From positions 4,768,001 to 4,832,000 of the forward strand of contig NZ_CM125436.1 of assembly GCF_052072235.1 (NCBI RefSeq): a stretch of 64,000 nt of DNA, read 5' to 3'. The DNA is from Brevibacillus_D fluminis_A (GTDB lineage Bacteria > Bacillota > Bacilli > Brevibacillales > Brevibacillaceae). Below, piece after piece: positions 37,713 through 45,459 of this stretch. Within the stretch, counting starts at the first letter, position 1. Every line of letters begins with the position of its first letter. The translations under genes and the position numbers were made by a program. The notes below the pieces were generated by a model. It was not told where the DNA came from and did not search any database. It saw nothing but the letters and a program-made list of their open reading frames with translations.

Positions 37713-37932
37713 GGGATTTGGGAAAAAAGCTCGGCGCTGCGCTCTTGTCCTTGCCCACTGGGGGTCGGGGTGTCCGGCGCAAACCAAAAACGAAAACCGC
37801 GCCCCAAAGCCACACGCTGCGCGGCGGGTGTATCTCAGGGATGATGTGAGGCGCGAAAGCCGTTTTCGTTTTTGGTTTGCGCCTTTGTTGGCAATGACAA
37901 AGGCTCCGCGGCGATCTTTTTTCCCAAATCCC
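37713..37932. repeat. 220-bp interrupted inverted-repeat element
   Basis: Outer arms GGGATTTGGGAAAAAAG (37713-37729) and its exact inverse (37916-37932), and inner arms GGCGCAAACCAAAAACGAAA with two further bases (37776-37797) and inverse (37862-37883, 22 bp perfect). Sequence between arms is partly matching. No transposase is encoded. It could be a MITE-like element or an inverted duplication. Confidence 0.7.
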
Positions 37933-38023
37933 TGGCTGTTGGATTGTCACTGAAAATTTACTGCTAAATAGAAGACAATAAAACTATCAAATTGACCCAA
38001 TGAGAGAAGAGAGGGGAAAAACC

Positions 38024-38083
38024 ATGAACAAATTCGGCATGAATGTCAAATTCACGGCCCAACCGGGGCAGTCGCCTTCATAG
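38024..38083 (+). pseudogene. 5' remnant of an antibiotic-biosynthesis-monooxygenase-type gene
   Basis: A good ribosome site (GAGAGGGGAAAAACC) precedes ATG at 38024, but the frame stops after 19 codons (MNKFGMNVKFTAQPGQ then stop). The start resembles the N-terminus of ABM/YgiN-type monooxygenases (M-N-K-F-G-x-x-x-K-F-T-A-x-P-G-Q). The sequence following does not continue the domain convincingly in any frame, so it is a truncated remnant. A real 19-residue peptide is less likely. Confidence 0.5.
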
Positions 38084-38222
38084 CCCGGCCGGAGCAAGCC
38101 GCGCTCAGGCAAACTATAAGAGCTTCCCAAATGACTGAATCGTTCATATGGTTTATAATGAAAGAACTACATTATTATCGCCGGATTTATGCATGATGCC
38201 GAAAAATGGAGGCTTTCTTTAT

Positions 38223-39026
38223 ATGATTACGTTCCATACCTATGAAAACGTCACGTGTGTCGAAGGCAAAGTGTCGATCGGCGGTAAAGATTCTTCCGTT
38301 TATCTTTATCTCGTGGATGGACTGCTGATCGATACCGGGGCGAAGATTCTCGAAAACGAGCTGATTTCGTTTTATGAAGCCGCTTCCTTCGAGCAGGTGG
38401 TATTGACGCACGGGCACGAGGATCATGTCGGCACGGCGGCATGGATCGAGCGGAACCGGAACGTGCCGATTCTGATTCACGAAAACGGGATTGTCCCTTG
38501 CTCCCAGCCCGCCAACTACCGCAAATACCGGCAGGACACATGGGGCATCCGCGAACCGTTCACTGCGCAGCGTTTGGGCGATTCGGTTGAAACCGGGTCG
38601 TACCGGTGGAACGTCATCTACACCCCCGGCCACGCCGATGATCATGTCGCCCTGTATAATGAAGCGAACGGACTGCTGTTTTCCGGCGACCTGTATCTCA
38701 TCCCCAAAACAAAGCTGATCATGCACGACGAATCGATCCCGCAGATCATCGCGTCGATCCGCACGCTGCTCGCCTATGATTTTCAGGCGATGTTTTGCAG
38801 CCATGCCGGTTACCTTGCCAACGGCCGCTTGATGCTTACCGCCAAGCTTGACTATTTGGAAAACCTGTCCGGCGACATTTTGCATCTGTACCGGCTGGGG
38901 CTGACACCGGAGGAAATCGATGCCAAGCTGTTCCCGAACCGGTACCCGATCGTGGAAGTGTCGGAGCGGGAGTTCGATTCCCGCCATATCGTGCAATCCG
39001 TCATCACGGCAGCTCTCCAAGCATAG
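38223..39026 (+). CDS. MBL-fold metallo-hydrolase
   Basis: A 267-residue metallo-beta-lactamase-fold enzyme. VVLTHGHEDHVGTAAW holds the HxHxDH metal site, YTPGHADDHVALYNEANGLLFSGD the third His and bridging Asp. A long C-terminal helix-rich part (LMLTAKLDYLENLSGDILHL) is typical of beta-lactamase-like glyoxalase II/hydrolase relatives. The ATG at 38223 was preferred over upstream starts because GGAGG lies 10 bases before it. The only sizeable plus-strand gene between 1 and 48300. Substrate unknown. Confidence 0.87.
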   Translation: MITFHTYENVTCVEGKVSIGGKDSSVYLYLVDGLLIDTGAKILENELISFYEAASFEQVVLTHGHEDHVGTAAWIERNRNVPILIHENGIVPCSQPANYRKYRQDTWGIREPFTAQRLGDSVETGSYRWNVIYTPGHADDHVALYNEANGLLFSGDLYLIPKTKLIMHDESIPQIIASIRTLLAYDFQAMFCSHAGYLANGRLMLTAKLDYLENLSGDILHLYRLGLTPEEIDAKLFPNRYPIVEVSEREFDSRHIVQSVITAALQA

Positions 39027-39133
39027 CGGCCCTTCCTTGCATGTTAGAAAACCTGGCTACGCCAAGCTTTTTGGCGGGGCCGCGGTTGCACTTATACTGG
39101 ATAAGAAATTTATACATTCTTATCTGTACAAGG

Positions 39134-39158
39134 AAAAAGAGGCGAGATCATCCGCCTC
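39134..39158 (-). terminator. Intrinsic terminator after the PBP pseudogene
   Basis: On the minus strand GAGGCG pairs with CGCCTC across an 8-nt loop, followed by TTTTT. Confidence 0.75.
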
Positions 39159-39308
39159 TTCGCCTAACTCGTATCGCTCCCTGTCCGCCCATCGATTTTC
39201 TGCCTCCATGCCGCCGCCATTGTGCTGTGCCGCTGTTTCCATCCACCGTATCGAATGCTCATGTGCTCACGTCCTTTCATCGTTTGGCTTGAAGCTGCAA
39301 GCCGACTG

Positions 39309-40529
39309 TTAACACCTGCCTGATCTTGGGATCGAGGTAATGGCTCCCGGTACCCGCGCCTTGTGTCCGGTGCCATGCGGATTTTCGCTCAGTTGCTTCC
39401 ATTGCGCGGCAGTCATGCCTTGCACGCACGCGTTGGGATCATAAGACAGCGTGCTGACCAACGCCAGTACCTCGCCTGTTTTCGGATCGAGCGCCGACGC
39501 CGCTCCCTCATCTTGTTTCATCTGTTCATAGATCGTCTGCTGCAGCGCCGCATCGACCGTCAGCGCAATCGTTTTGCCGTTTGTCGCAGGCTTTTTTGCG
39601 ATGACTTTTTTCAACGCGCCGCCGGCATCGGTAATTTTGATGATGCCGCCAGCCGCTCCCCGCAGTTCCCCCTCAGACAGTTGCTCCAGTCCTGCTTTGC
39701 CGATCAGATCGGATGGCTTGTAGCCTTTCTCCTTGAGCGCTTCCCACTTTTTTTGGTCGATCGGGCCGACATAGCCGACCAAATGCGCAAACGCCTCTTT
39801 GAACGGGTGATACCGGACTTCCTTTTTGCGCAGCGTGACCCCGTTTACATTCACTAAAAGCTCAAGCCGTGCGTCCTCTTCCGACAGCGTTGCCAGCCGG
39901 ACAGGCGAGTCGGGATTGGCTGATGACGCTTGCAAAATCGAGGCCAAGGCCTCCGACGTCGTCGCGAGTACATGCAGCAGCTTCTGCTGATCTCCCTGCG
40001 GCGCCGTCTGCCAGTCGCGCGGGACAATGCACACATCCACGACCACGTTGTCGGTTGCCAAATGATGACCGCCTCGATCCAGAATCGCCCCGCGCTTCGG
40101 CGCAAACGTACTCACCCGCACCTTGTCCCCCTCCGCCATCTCCGGAAAAATGAAGGTCGGGTTCCAGGCCACATACCAGCCTTGATGCGCTTACGTTTCT
40201 TCCTTCACCATCGCAACGCTCCCCTTGAAGCTGATCGGCGGAAAAACCGGTTTTATTTTCACATGGTCAGCTTCAATGCCCGCAAAAATGCTGCGATATT
40301 TGCTGACGAACTGTTCTTTTGTCACACGAGCTTGCGCAGCGGAAGAAAGCTGTCCGTACCTCACATCGAACTGTTGGTTCTCCCGGCTTGCGATATAGGT
40401 TTGAAAAGCGGCCAGCGCGCGCTTCTCCTCCGCGTGGGGATCAGCGGTCGCCCCGTTGCCAAAGATGAGGAAAATCCCCGCAGCACCGGCCACCAATGTA
40501 ATTCCGACAAACATCCACACTTTCTTCAC
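39309..40529 (-). pseudogene. Penicillin-binding protein (MecA/PbpC type), interrupted and truncated
   Basis: From GTG at 40529 (AAGGGG upstream) an N-terminal anchor (VWMFVGITLVAGAAGIFLIF) and a MecA_N-type domain (FVSKYRSIFAGIEADHVKIK) run to an in-frame TAA at 40191-40193. The same frame then continues with GWYVAWNPTFIFPEMAEGDKVRV, the junction into the PBP dimerisation domain (TFAPKRGAILDRGGHHLATD, YVGPIDQKKWEALKEKGYKP, GLEQLSEGELRGAAGG). About 15 residues of the MecA_N domain also seem lost near the stop. After LSENPHGTGHK the homology ends, before the SxxK, SxN and KTG motifs, so the transpeptidase is absent. Non-functional. Confidence 0.82.
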
Positions 40530-40649
40530 GACAATTTCCCCTTCCCACTGACAACGATACGCCAGCGGAAGCTGTGAATATATGGGAGAATCCTCACGCA
40601 TCGGTTACAAATTGATGATAACTTTTTGAATTTTCTATCTAAACAGGAC

Positions 40650-40689
40650 AAAAAAACAGCCGCCACGACGTTTGCCGGAAGGCTGTTTG
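40650..40689 (-). terminator. Intrinsic terminator after the CPBP protease gene
   Basis: On the minus strand AACAGCC and GGCTGTT form the stem, followed by TTTTT. Confidence 0.75.
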
Positions 40690-40696
40690 TACGGGT

Positions 40697-41335
40697 TTAG
40701 GCGGCCCTAAGGTAAATCAGCAAGTTATAAACCGTATGGACAATCGTCGATGACCAAAGCGAATTCGTGCGTTTCACAAGTAACGACAGACCGTATCCGA
40801 CCAAAAAGACGGTGGCCCCATTGCCGATGAGTTTGGGAAGGGAAGCTCCGCCTTGTACCAGCCAAATCGGGAGATGGATGGAGACAAACAAGAGGGAAGC
40901 AAGCAGATTCGCCTTAATGAACGTCAGCGAGGAAGAGAGCTTTTGAAGAAGAAACCCGCGAAAGAGAACTTCTTCCGGAATCGCAAACAAAAGCGTCGTA
41001 AGCCAGCGCCACCCCAAATCAAAATGAAAGGAGCCCTGAAAAAAATACGTCAGTCCCGCTTCAATGACAACGATCATGGAGCTTATGATTACGCCCCACT
41101 TTACTCCAACTGCCGCATTTCTCACTCCAATCTCGCACCACGGATGCCGGATTTGATCGATCCGAGTCAAGTAAAAGTAGACTGGAACGATCCAAATCAC
41201 ATATTTGGCAATAAGGGCAATGGGGGGAGGGAAGGGATAAAGCTGAAACAGGATTTCCTTCGCTGTCCAGATTAAGTACAAACAAATGAAAAAAGCACCA
41301 AGACGATACCGATCTCGATTAAACAAAAAGCTCAT
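40697..41335 (-). CDS. CPBP family intramembrane glutamic endopeptidase
   Basis: A 212-residue membrane protein with about six hydrophobic segments. PEEVLFRGFLLQKL is the EExxxR motif, SIHLPIW and the C-terminal STIVHTVYN carry the conserved His/Asn of the Abi/CPBP (Rce1-like) family. Bacterial members process membrane proteins or give immunity to bacteriocins. The start ATG (41335) lies within the end of the isochorismatase-like gene (17-bp overlap), so the pair is translationally linked. Target unknown. Confidence 0.87.
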   Translation of the reverse strand: MSFLFNRDRYRLGAFFICLYLIWTAKEILFQLYPFPPPIALIAKYVIWIVPVYFYLTRIDQIRHPWCEIGVRNAAVGVKWGVIISSMIVVIEAGLTYFFQGSFHFDLGWRWLTTLLFAIPEEVLFRGFLLQKLSSSLTFIKANLLASLLFVSIHLPIWLVQGGASLPKLIGNGATVFLVGYGLSLLVKRTNSLWSSTIVHTVYNLLIYLRAA

Positions 41336-41849
41336 CAGACCCTTTCACAAAAACCCGGTTCTTCTCTGTCCCAAACCAGTTCAAAACCGCATTGTGGTGC
41401 GCAATGATTTGTTCCGCTGACAAGACGGGGCTGTCGAATGTGGAATGGCAATCAGCCACGAGTGTCACGTCGTAGCCGGACGTAACCGCACGCCTGCACG
41501 TGGTGTCGATGCAATATTCGGTTTGCAGACCGACAATGACCAGATGACGGGTTCCCCGGGCCTCCAGTTCATCGCGCAAGGTGGTCTCAAAAAAAGAATC
41601 GCAGGCAGACTTGCGGATGACAGGTTCTCCTTCTTGTGGGGGAATCCCGTGATGAATTTCCCAAGTTGGCGTCCCGATCGCAAACTCGCCCTCGCTCTCG
41701 CAATGCTGAACATACAGGACCGGAATTTGCAGCGCCCGGGCACGCGTGGCCAGCTTTTCGATTCGCTCGACCAAGGCTTGTCCTTGAAAAGCATGCTCGA
41801 TTAGAAATTCTTGTGCATCGATGATGAGCAGCGCAGTTTGTGTATTCAT
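41319..41849 (-). CDS. Isochorismatase-family cysteine hydrolase
   Basis: A 176-residue cysteine hydrolase. The triad is visible as Asp in ALLIIDAQEF, Lys in VIRKSACDSF and Cys in GLQTEYCIDTT. Relatives include nicotinamidases, isochorismatases and N-carbamoyl hydrolases. ATG at 41849 is preceded by GGGTGG; the frame upstream to 41972 lies in the VanZ gene and is not coding. Substrate not determined. Confidence 0.88.
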   Translation of the reverse strand: MNTQTALLIIDAQEFLIEHAFQGQALVERIEKLATRARALQIPVLYVQHCESEGEFAIGTPTWEIHHGIPPQEGEPVIRKSACDSFFETTLRDELEARGTRHLVIVGLQTEYCIDTTCRRAVTSGYDVTLVADCHSTFDSPVLSAEQIIAHHNAVLNWFGTEKNRVFVKGSDELFV

Positions 41850-41904
41850 TCGAAAACCACCCTTCCCTTTTCCTTCCATCAGGAAAAAGTGTACCATCCT
41901 TCCG

Positions 41905-42813
41905 TCACTCCCACCAGTGCTTCTGTTCACTGATCCCCACGTCCCACAGCTTCGCGTTCCCAGAGATGGCAATCGTAATTTCGTTGGCAGCGGGCAGCGG
42001 CATTACGATTGCTTCCGCCCCTTGCGCATACTGTTCATTGAGCTGGGCAAACCCAATTCCGTCCACCTCTATTGTCACTTCCCCTTTGCTGCCCGCCTGA
42101 TCCGGAATGCCGTAAACGGAATAAAACGTGACGTCGGTTTTGTTCCCGAGATAATAGGTATAGGTTTTCTTTTGTTCTCCCTGGCTGCTGTAAACGTTCC
42201 ATTTCGGTTCGATTTTTTGACCTTGTACCGTGAAGCTCGCCAGATTAACCGTCACGGGTTCACTTCCGGTCGCTTCCTTCCATTCCGACAAGGCGCGAAT
42301 CGGCCCTTCCCTTTTTACTAAGGCCTCAGACATAACCATGACGCCAAACAACAGCGCGACAGCCGTGAGAGCCGCAGCCCAAACCTTTTTCAACGACAAA
42401 TCTCCAGCGAATCCCACACGATAAACGGCGTATCCAATCGCTGCCCCGATTGTATTGGAAATCACATCATCCACATCAAACGAGCCGAGACGGGTTATCG
42501 CCTGCAGCGTTTCCAAAACAAGAATCGCCGCCATAAATCCCGTGATGAAGCGCCAAAATCGGGTGCGATACAGCATGGGAATCAGCACGCCGAAAGGAAG
42601 AAAGGCAGCGATGTTGCCAAAATCGAAGAGCCAGAAAAAAGAAAGCTCGGGAAATTTGAGCGGGACTTTCTCGGGAACCAGCATAAAGACGTACTCGTCA
42701 AAATCGGAATGACGCAACCGGTTGAAGGCAAAAAACATAAAATACAAAATCAAGAGCGAATACAAAACGGTGCCTGCCAAAACAAGCTTCCGTGCTTTCG
42801 TTTCCATCCTCAT
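41905..42813 (-). CDS. VanZ family membrane protein with C-terminal extracytoplasmic domain
   Basis: A protein of about 302 residues. Four to five membrane helices with the VanZ core (FDFGNIAAFLPFGVLIPML, ETLQAITRLGSFDVDDVISN, GAAIGYAVYR) fill the first 190 residues. The remaining 110 or so residues are soluble and beta-rich (EPVTVNLASFTVQG, GEVTIEVDGIG), an extension not present in the minimal VanZ. VanZ proteins are linked to teicoplanin resistance, though most homologues have no known role. Start at ATG 42813 (GGGAG upstream) or ATG 42807. Confidence 0.83.
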   Translation of the reverse strand: MRMETKARKLVLAGTVLYSLLILYFMFFAFNRLRHSDFDEYVFMLVPEKVPLKFPELSFFWLFDFGNIAAFLPFGVLIPMLYRTRFWRFITGFMAAILVLETLQAITRLGSFDVDDVISNTIGAAIGYAVYRVGFAGDLSLKKVWAAALTAVALLFGVMVMSEALVKREGPIRALSEWKEATGSEPVTVNLASFTVQGQKIEPKWNVYSSQGEQKKTYTYYLGNKTDVTFYSVYGIPDQAGSKGEVTIEVDGIGFAQLNEQYAQGAEAIVMPLPAANEITIAISGNAKLWDVGISEQKHWWE

Positions 42814-42835
42814 GCATCTCCCTATTGGTTCTATT

Positions 42836-43429
42836 TTAGGAAGACGGAAACGACAAGCAATTCGTAACATAATGCCAGCTCGCCGCAAACACCAAACACC
42901 CGATCACCACGATGACGAGACCGGCCAGGATCGCCCGCTTCCACATGCTCCGGCCTTCTCCTTGAAAAACAAACATGCGCAGCGCAATCGCATAAAGAGG
43001 GAACAATACCGTTCCTGTCGCAATCGTGCTGAAGCGAAACTTCATCTCCCCCGCTGATAACGGGATCATCGCCTGCGGGTCTTGCTGAGGATTGAACAGG
43101 ATCAACCCGGCGACGAGCGGAATCGTGGCGAACGCCATTTTCCAATAAAACCATCTGCCGCCATGCTGTGTGACCATCCACCAAAACACGTACCACACAA
43201 ACGCATAACCGACAAAAATCACACTCCAGCTGATGTATGATGCAAGATCCGAAGCTTGCGCCGGGAAAGCAAACCCGTGCGCGGTCAATTGGCCGCAGAA
43301 CAACCACAGGATGAATTGCAGGACGACCGCCGCTCCAAGGACGATCAGCTGAAAAACGCTGCATGCCACATTCTTCAGCACAAAGGCTGCGCCTACAGCT
43401 GCCTTCTCTCTCCAATCCACTTCCTCCAC
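42836..43429 (-). CDS. Membrane protein of unknown function
   Basis: A 197-residue protein with about five hydrophobic segments (FQLIVLGAAVVLQFILWLF, WSVIFVGYAFVWYVFWWMV, MAFATIPLVAGLILF, FSTIATGTVLFPLYAIALRM, AILAGLVIVVIGCLVFAASW). No family was recognised. Start is GTG at 43429, with AAAGG upstream; a second GTG at 43420 follows GGAGGAA closely and is possible. Located 22 bp upstream of the VanZ gene on the same strand, possibly co-transcribed. A long hairpin lies in its upstream region at 43519-43577. Confidence 0.7.
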   Translation of the reverse strand: MEEVDWREKAAVGAAFVLKNVACSVFQLIVLGAAVVLQFILWLFCGQLTAHGFAFPAQASDLASYISWSVIFVGYAFVWYVFWWMVTQHGGRWFYWKMAFATIPLVAGLILFNPQQDPQAMIPLSAGEMKFRFSTIATGTVLFPLYAIALRMFVFQGEGRSMWKRAILAGLVIVVIGCLVFAASWHYVTNCLSFPSS

Positions 43430-43518
43430 CGCCTTTCCCTTTATCGTCGCTTTACCTTCGATACGAACCAGACCAAACCTTGTTACAGCAGCACGGTGCA
43501 GATTTTTGCCGAAGTAAG

Positions 43519-43577
43519 AAAAACTTCTTTCAGAAGTCCTTTCAAGAAGCTGGTTCTTCGGTCAAAGGAAGTTTTTA
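43519..43577 (-). other. Long hairpin upstream of the membrane-protein gene
   Basis: AAAAACTTCTTT (43519-43530) and AAAGGAAGTTTTT (43564-43576) are near-perfect inverted copies, with an inner AAGAA/TTCTT stem. Both strands end in T-runs, so a bidirectional terminator or an attenuator in the 5' leader of the downstream gene is possible. Confidence 0.55.
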
Positions 43578-43666
43578 CCGATGCTTATGCTGGAAGTAAC
43601 GCTGAGGTACTCCGTCTTCCGCTCCAGAATTTATAAGCGCGAGCACTTATAAATTCTTGTACGATC

Positions 43667-43692
43667 AAAAAAAGAAGGTGATCGCCACCTTC
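43667..43692 (-). terminator. Intrinsic terminator after the FHA regulator
   Basis: On the minus strand GAAGGTG pairs with CACCTTC across a 5-nt loop, followed by TTTTTTT, seven bases after the stop codon. Confidence 0.9.
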
Positions 43693-43698
43693 CTCCTT

Positions 43699-44385
43699 TT
43701 ACATTTCCAACCGATACCCATAGCGGGGAATCGTCATGATTTGCTCGCCATACGGCCCCAGCTTTCTGCGCAGCCGATAGACCAGCGCGTTGATTTCCGA
43801 ACGGCCCACATCCGGAATCGTCGTTTCGGAAAAAGAGAGGCGCTCCGGCCAGATGTGCACCATGACCTCCTCATAGCTAACAGCCTGATTGGCCCGCTGA
43901 TACAGGAGCACAAGCAGGTCCATGTCTTTTCCTGAAAGCGGAATCCGTTTGCCGTCCAGGCGGACCTCGCGCCTTTCAATATGTATATCCAACCCTGTCA
44001 GGAGCGATTCTTTCACTGTAACAGACAGCGGCAGCTCTCTGGTCGCATCCAGCTCGTCCTGCTCGATGATAAACACCAGTTCCGCCACGCCCTTCGCCAA
44101 GCTGATCCGATCTCCGTGGCGCAGCACCACCGCCTCCTCACAGACCGCATTTCCGTTCACTTCCGTGCCATGCTTGCTGGACAGGTCTGCGATTTCATAC
44201 CGATCGCCGACCTTGCGAAACGCCGCATGCATCCTTGAGATATAGGGACTGGAAAAAGCGATGTCCGGTTGAACGCCGTTCCCCTGACGGCCGATGGTAA
44301 GCTCGCTTTTGGTCAAATATTTGCGGGCATGCAGCTGGCTCGGGTCCCCTTTTTTGATCAACACGTACACTCCGTCACCCAACAT
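43699..44385 (-). CDS. FHA domain protein with OmpR-type winged-helix DNA-binding domain
   Basis: A 228-residue protein. Residues about 20-105 form an FHA domain (LTIGRQGNGVQPDIAF, SSPYISRMHAAFRK, IADLSSKHGTEVNG), which binds phosphothreonine peptides. Residues about 130-228 are a Trans_reg_C winged helix (KRIPLSGKDMDLLVLLYQRA, VGRSEINALVYRLRRKLGPY, YGYRLEM). So it is a one-piece regulator that would couple Ser/Thr-kinase signalling to transcription, without a receiver domain. Similar fusions exist but are not common. Target unknown. Confidence 0.88.
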   Translation of the reverse strand: MLGDGVYVLIKKGDPSQLHARKYLTKSELTIGRQGNGVQPDIAFSSPYISRMHAAFRKVGDRYEIADLSSKHGTEVNGNAVCEEAVVLRHGDRISLAKGVAELVFIIEQDELDATRELPLSVTVKESLLTGLDIHIERREVRLDGKRIPLSGKDMDLLVLLYQRANQAVSYEEVMVHIWPERLSFSETTIPDVGRSEINALVYRLRRKLGPYGEQIMTIPRYGYRLEM

Positions 44386-44496
44386 AACCTTGTATCACCT
44401 CGTTCAAAGTGGGGCTCCCCGTTATTATACGTGCAGGAAAAGAGGGAAAGTCAACAAGAAAACGGCAGGCCGCGTCACTTCCCTGAGCGCCAAATG

Positions 44497-44532
44497 AAAA
44501 AACCTCCTCTGCGTTTTTCCGCAAAAGGAGGC
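44497..44532 (-). terminator. Intrinsic terminator of the rpiR-permease-GNAT operon
   Basis: On the minus strand CCTCCT and AGGAGG with inner GCG/CGC pairing form the stem, followed by TTTTTT. Confidence 0.88.
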
Positions 44533-44552
44533 CTCCTGTCTCTCGACTACCC

Positions 44553-45428
44553 TTATACCCCGGCTGTGCGTTCCATTTTCCGCCGCAGCTGATAAAAATG
44601 CACCGGCACCGCCGCATCCGGATTTTTCACGAATCCTGCCACTTCATACCCTTGCTCGAAAGACGCCATGAACACGTCGCGCGTATGCAAGCGCCAAGCA
44701 AGTGCCAATTCGCGATCCTTTTCCTTCAACTGCTGGAAGCCGGACGGGATCGGCACATAAAACGGCTCGCCAACGAGTGTCGACTGATCATCCCGCTTCT
44801 GCGGGACTGGCAAACCGTCTTCGTTGAAGCGCCACGCGAGCAGCGAGCGCTCGTGCACAGCGGGCATCTCCTCCACAGAAACGGCTGTCGGGGTCGCAGG
44901 CTTGTCATCCGCGATCCACCACTCCACCAAAAACCGGTCGGACGGCAAGCCGCTGTTGAGCAAATCCCCCATCTCGCCATAGCAGTTGATGATGTTTTGG
45001 GAACAGACGCCGCCGAGCTTGGCGATGTTGAGATAGCCGTTGACCGACTCGAGCGGATCGTACGTCCACGTAATCAGCTTGTACCCCTTTTTCAGCGCTT
45101 CTTCCCGCTGCGCCTGCTTGAGCCGTTCCCCGATCTTTTTGCTGCGATATGCCGCATCGATGCCCAGCTCGTGTGAACAGAGGTAGACGCGCTCGCCGTC
45201 ATAGCCGGCAAAGCTGTATTGGAACCCCACCAGCTCTTCCCCGATGTATGCGCCGAGCACAAGTCCGCCGTTTTTGCAGGCGGTCAAGGTTTGATGCGTC
45301 GGGATCGCGTCGTTCTCGCCCCATATGCGCGCACCGAGCTTCCGCACCTCTTCCAGCTCCGGCACTGTGTGCAGCGAACGAATGATGAGGTCTGTCTGCG
45401 AATCGGTCTGTTTCATCTGTGACAACAT
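44553..45428 (-). CDS. GNAT-superfamily N-acetyltransferase (COG3375-like)
   Basis: A 291-residue protein. The N-terminal 160 residues carry a GNAT fold (GLVLGAYIGEELVGFQYSFA, then CSHELGIDAAYRSKKIGERL as the acetyl-CoA loop, TWTYDPLESVNGYLNIAKLG). The C-terminal half is of the COG3375 type. ATG at 45428 lies six bases after GGGGGAG. It follows the permease gene by 31 bp in a probable three-gene operon with an RpiR regulator, suggesting it modifies an amine or amino acid imported by that permease (inference). Confidence 0.82.
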   Translation of the reverse strand: MLSQMKQTDSQTDLIIRSLHTVPELEEVRKLGARIWGENDAIPTHQTLTACKNGGLVLGAYIGEELVGFQYSFAGYDGERVYLCSHELGIDAAYRSKKIGERLKQAQREEALKKGYKLITWTYDPLESVNGYLNIAKLGGVCSQNIINCYGEMGDLLNSGLPSDRFLVEWWIADDKPATPTAVSVEEMPAVHERSLLAWRFNEDGLPVPQKRDDQSTLVGEPFYVPIPSGFQQLKEKDRELALAWRLHTRDVFMASFEQGYEVAGFVKNPDAAVPVHFYQLRRKMERTAGV

Positions 45429-45459
45429 TCCTTTCTCCCCCAAGCCGATGCCCACACCG

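Noticed and set aside
39164..39376. Open frame of 70 codons and an overlapping ATGA start near 39279
   Set aside because: There is a weak AAAGGACG site before ATG at 39261, but the product (rich in Arg, Gln, Thr) has no family and the area is the debris of the PBP gene.
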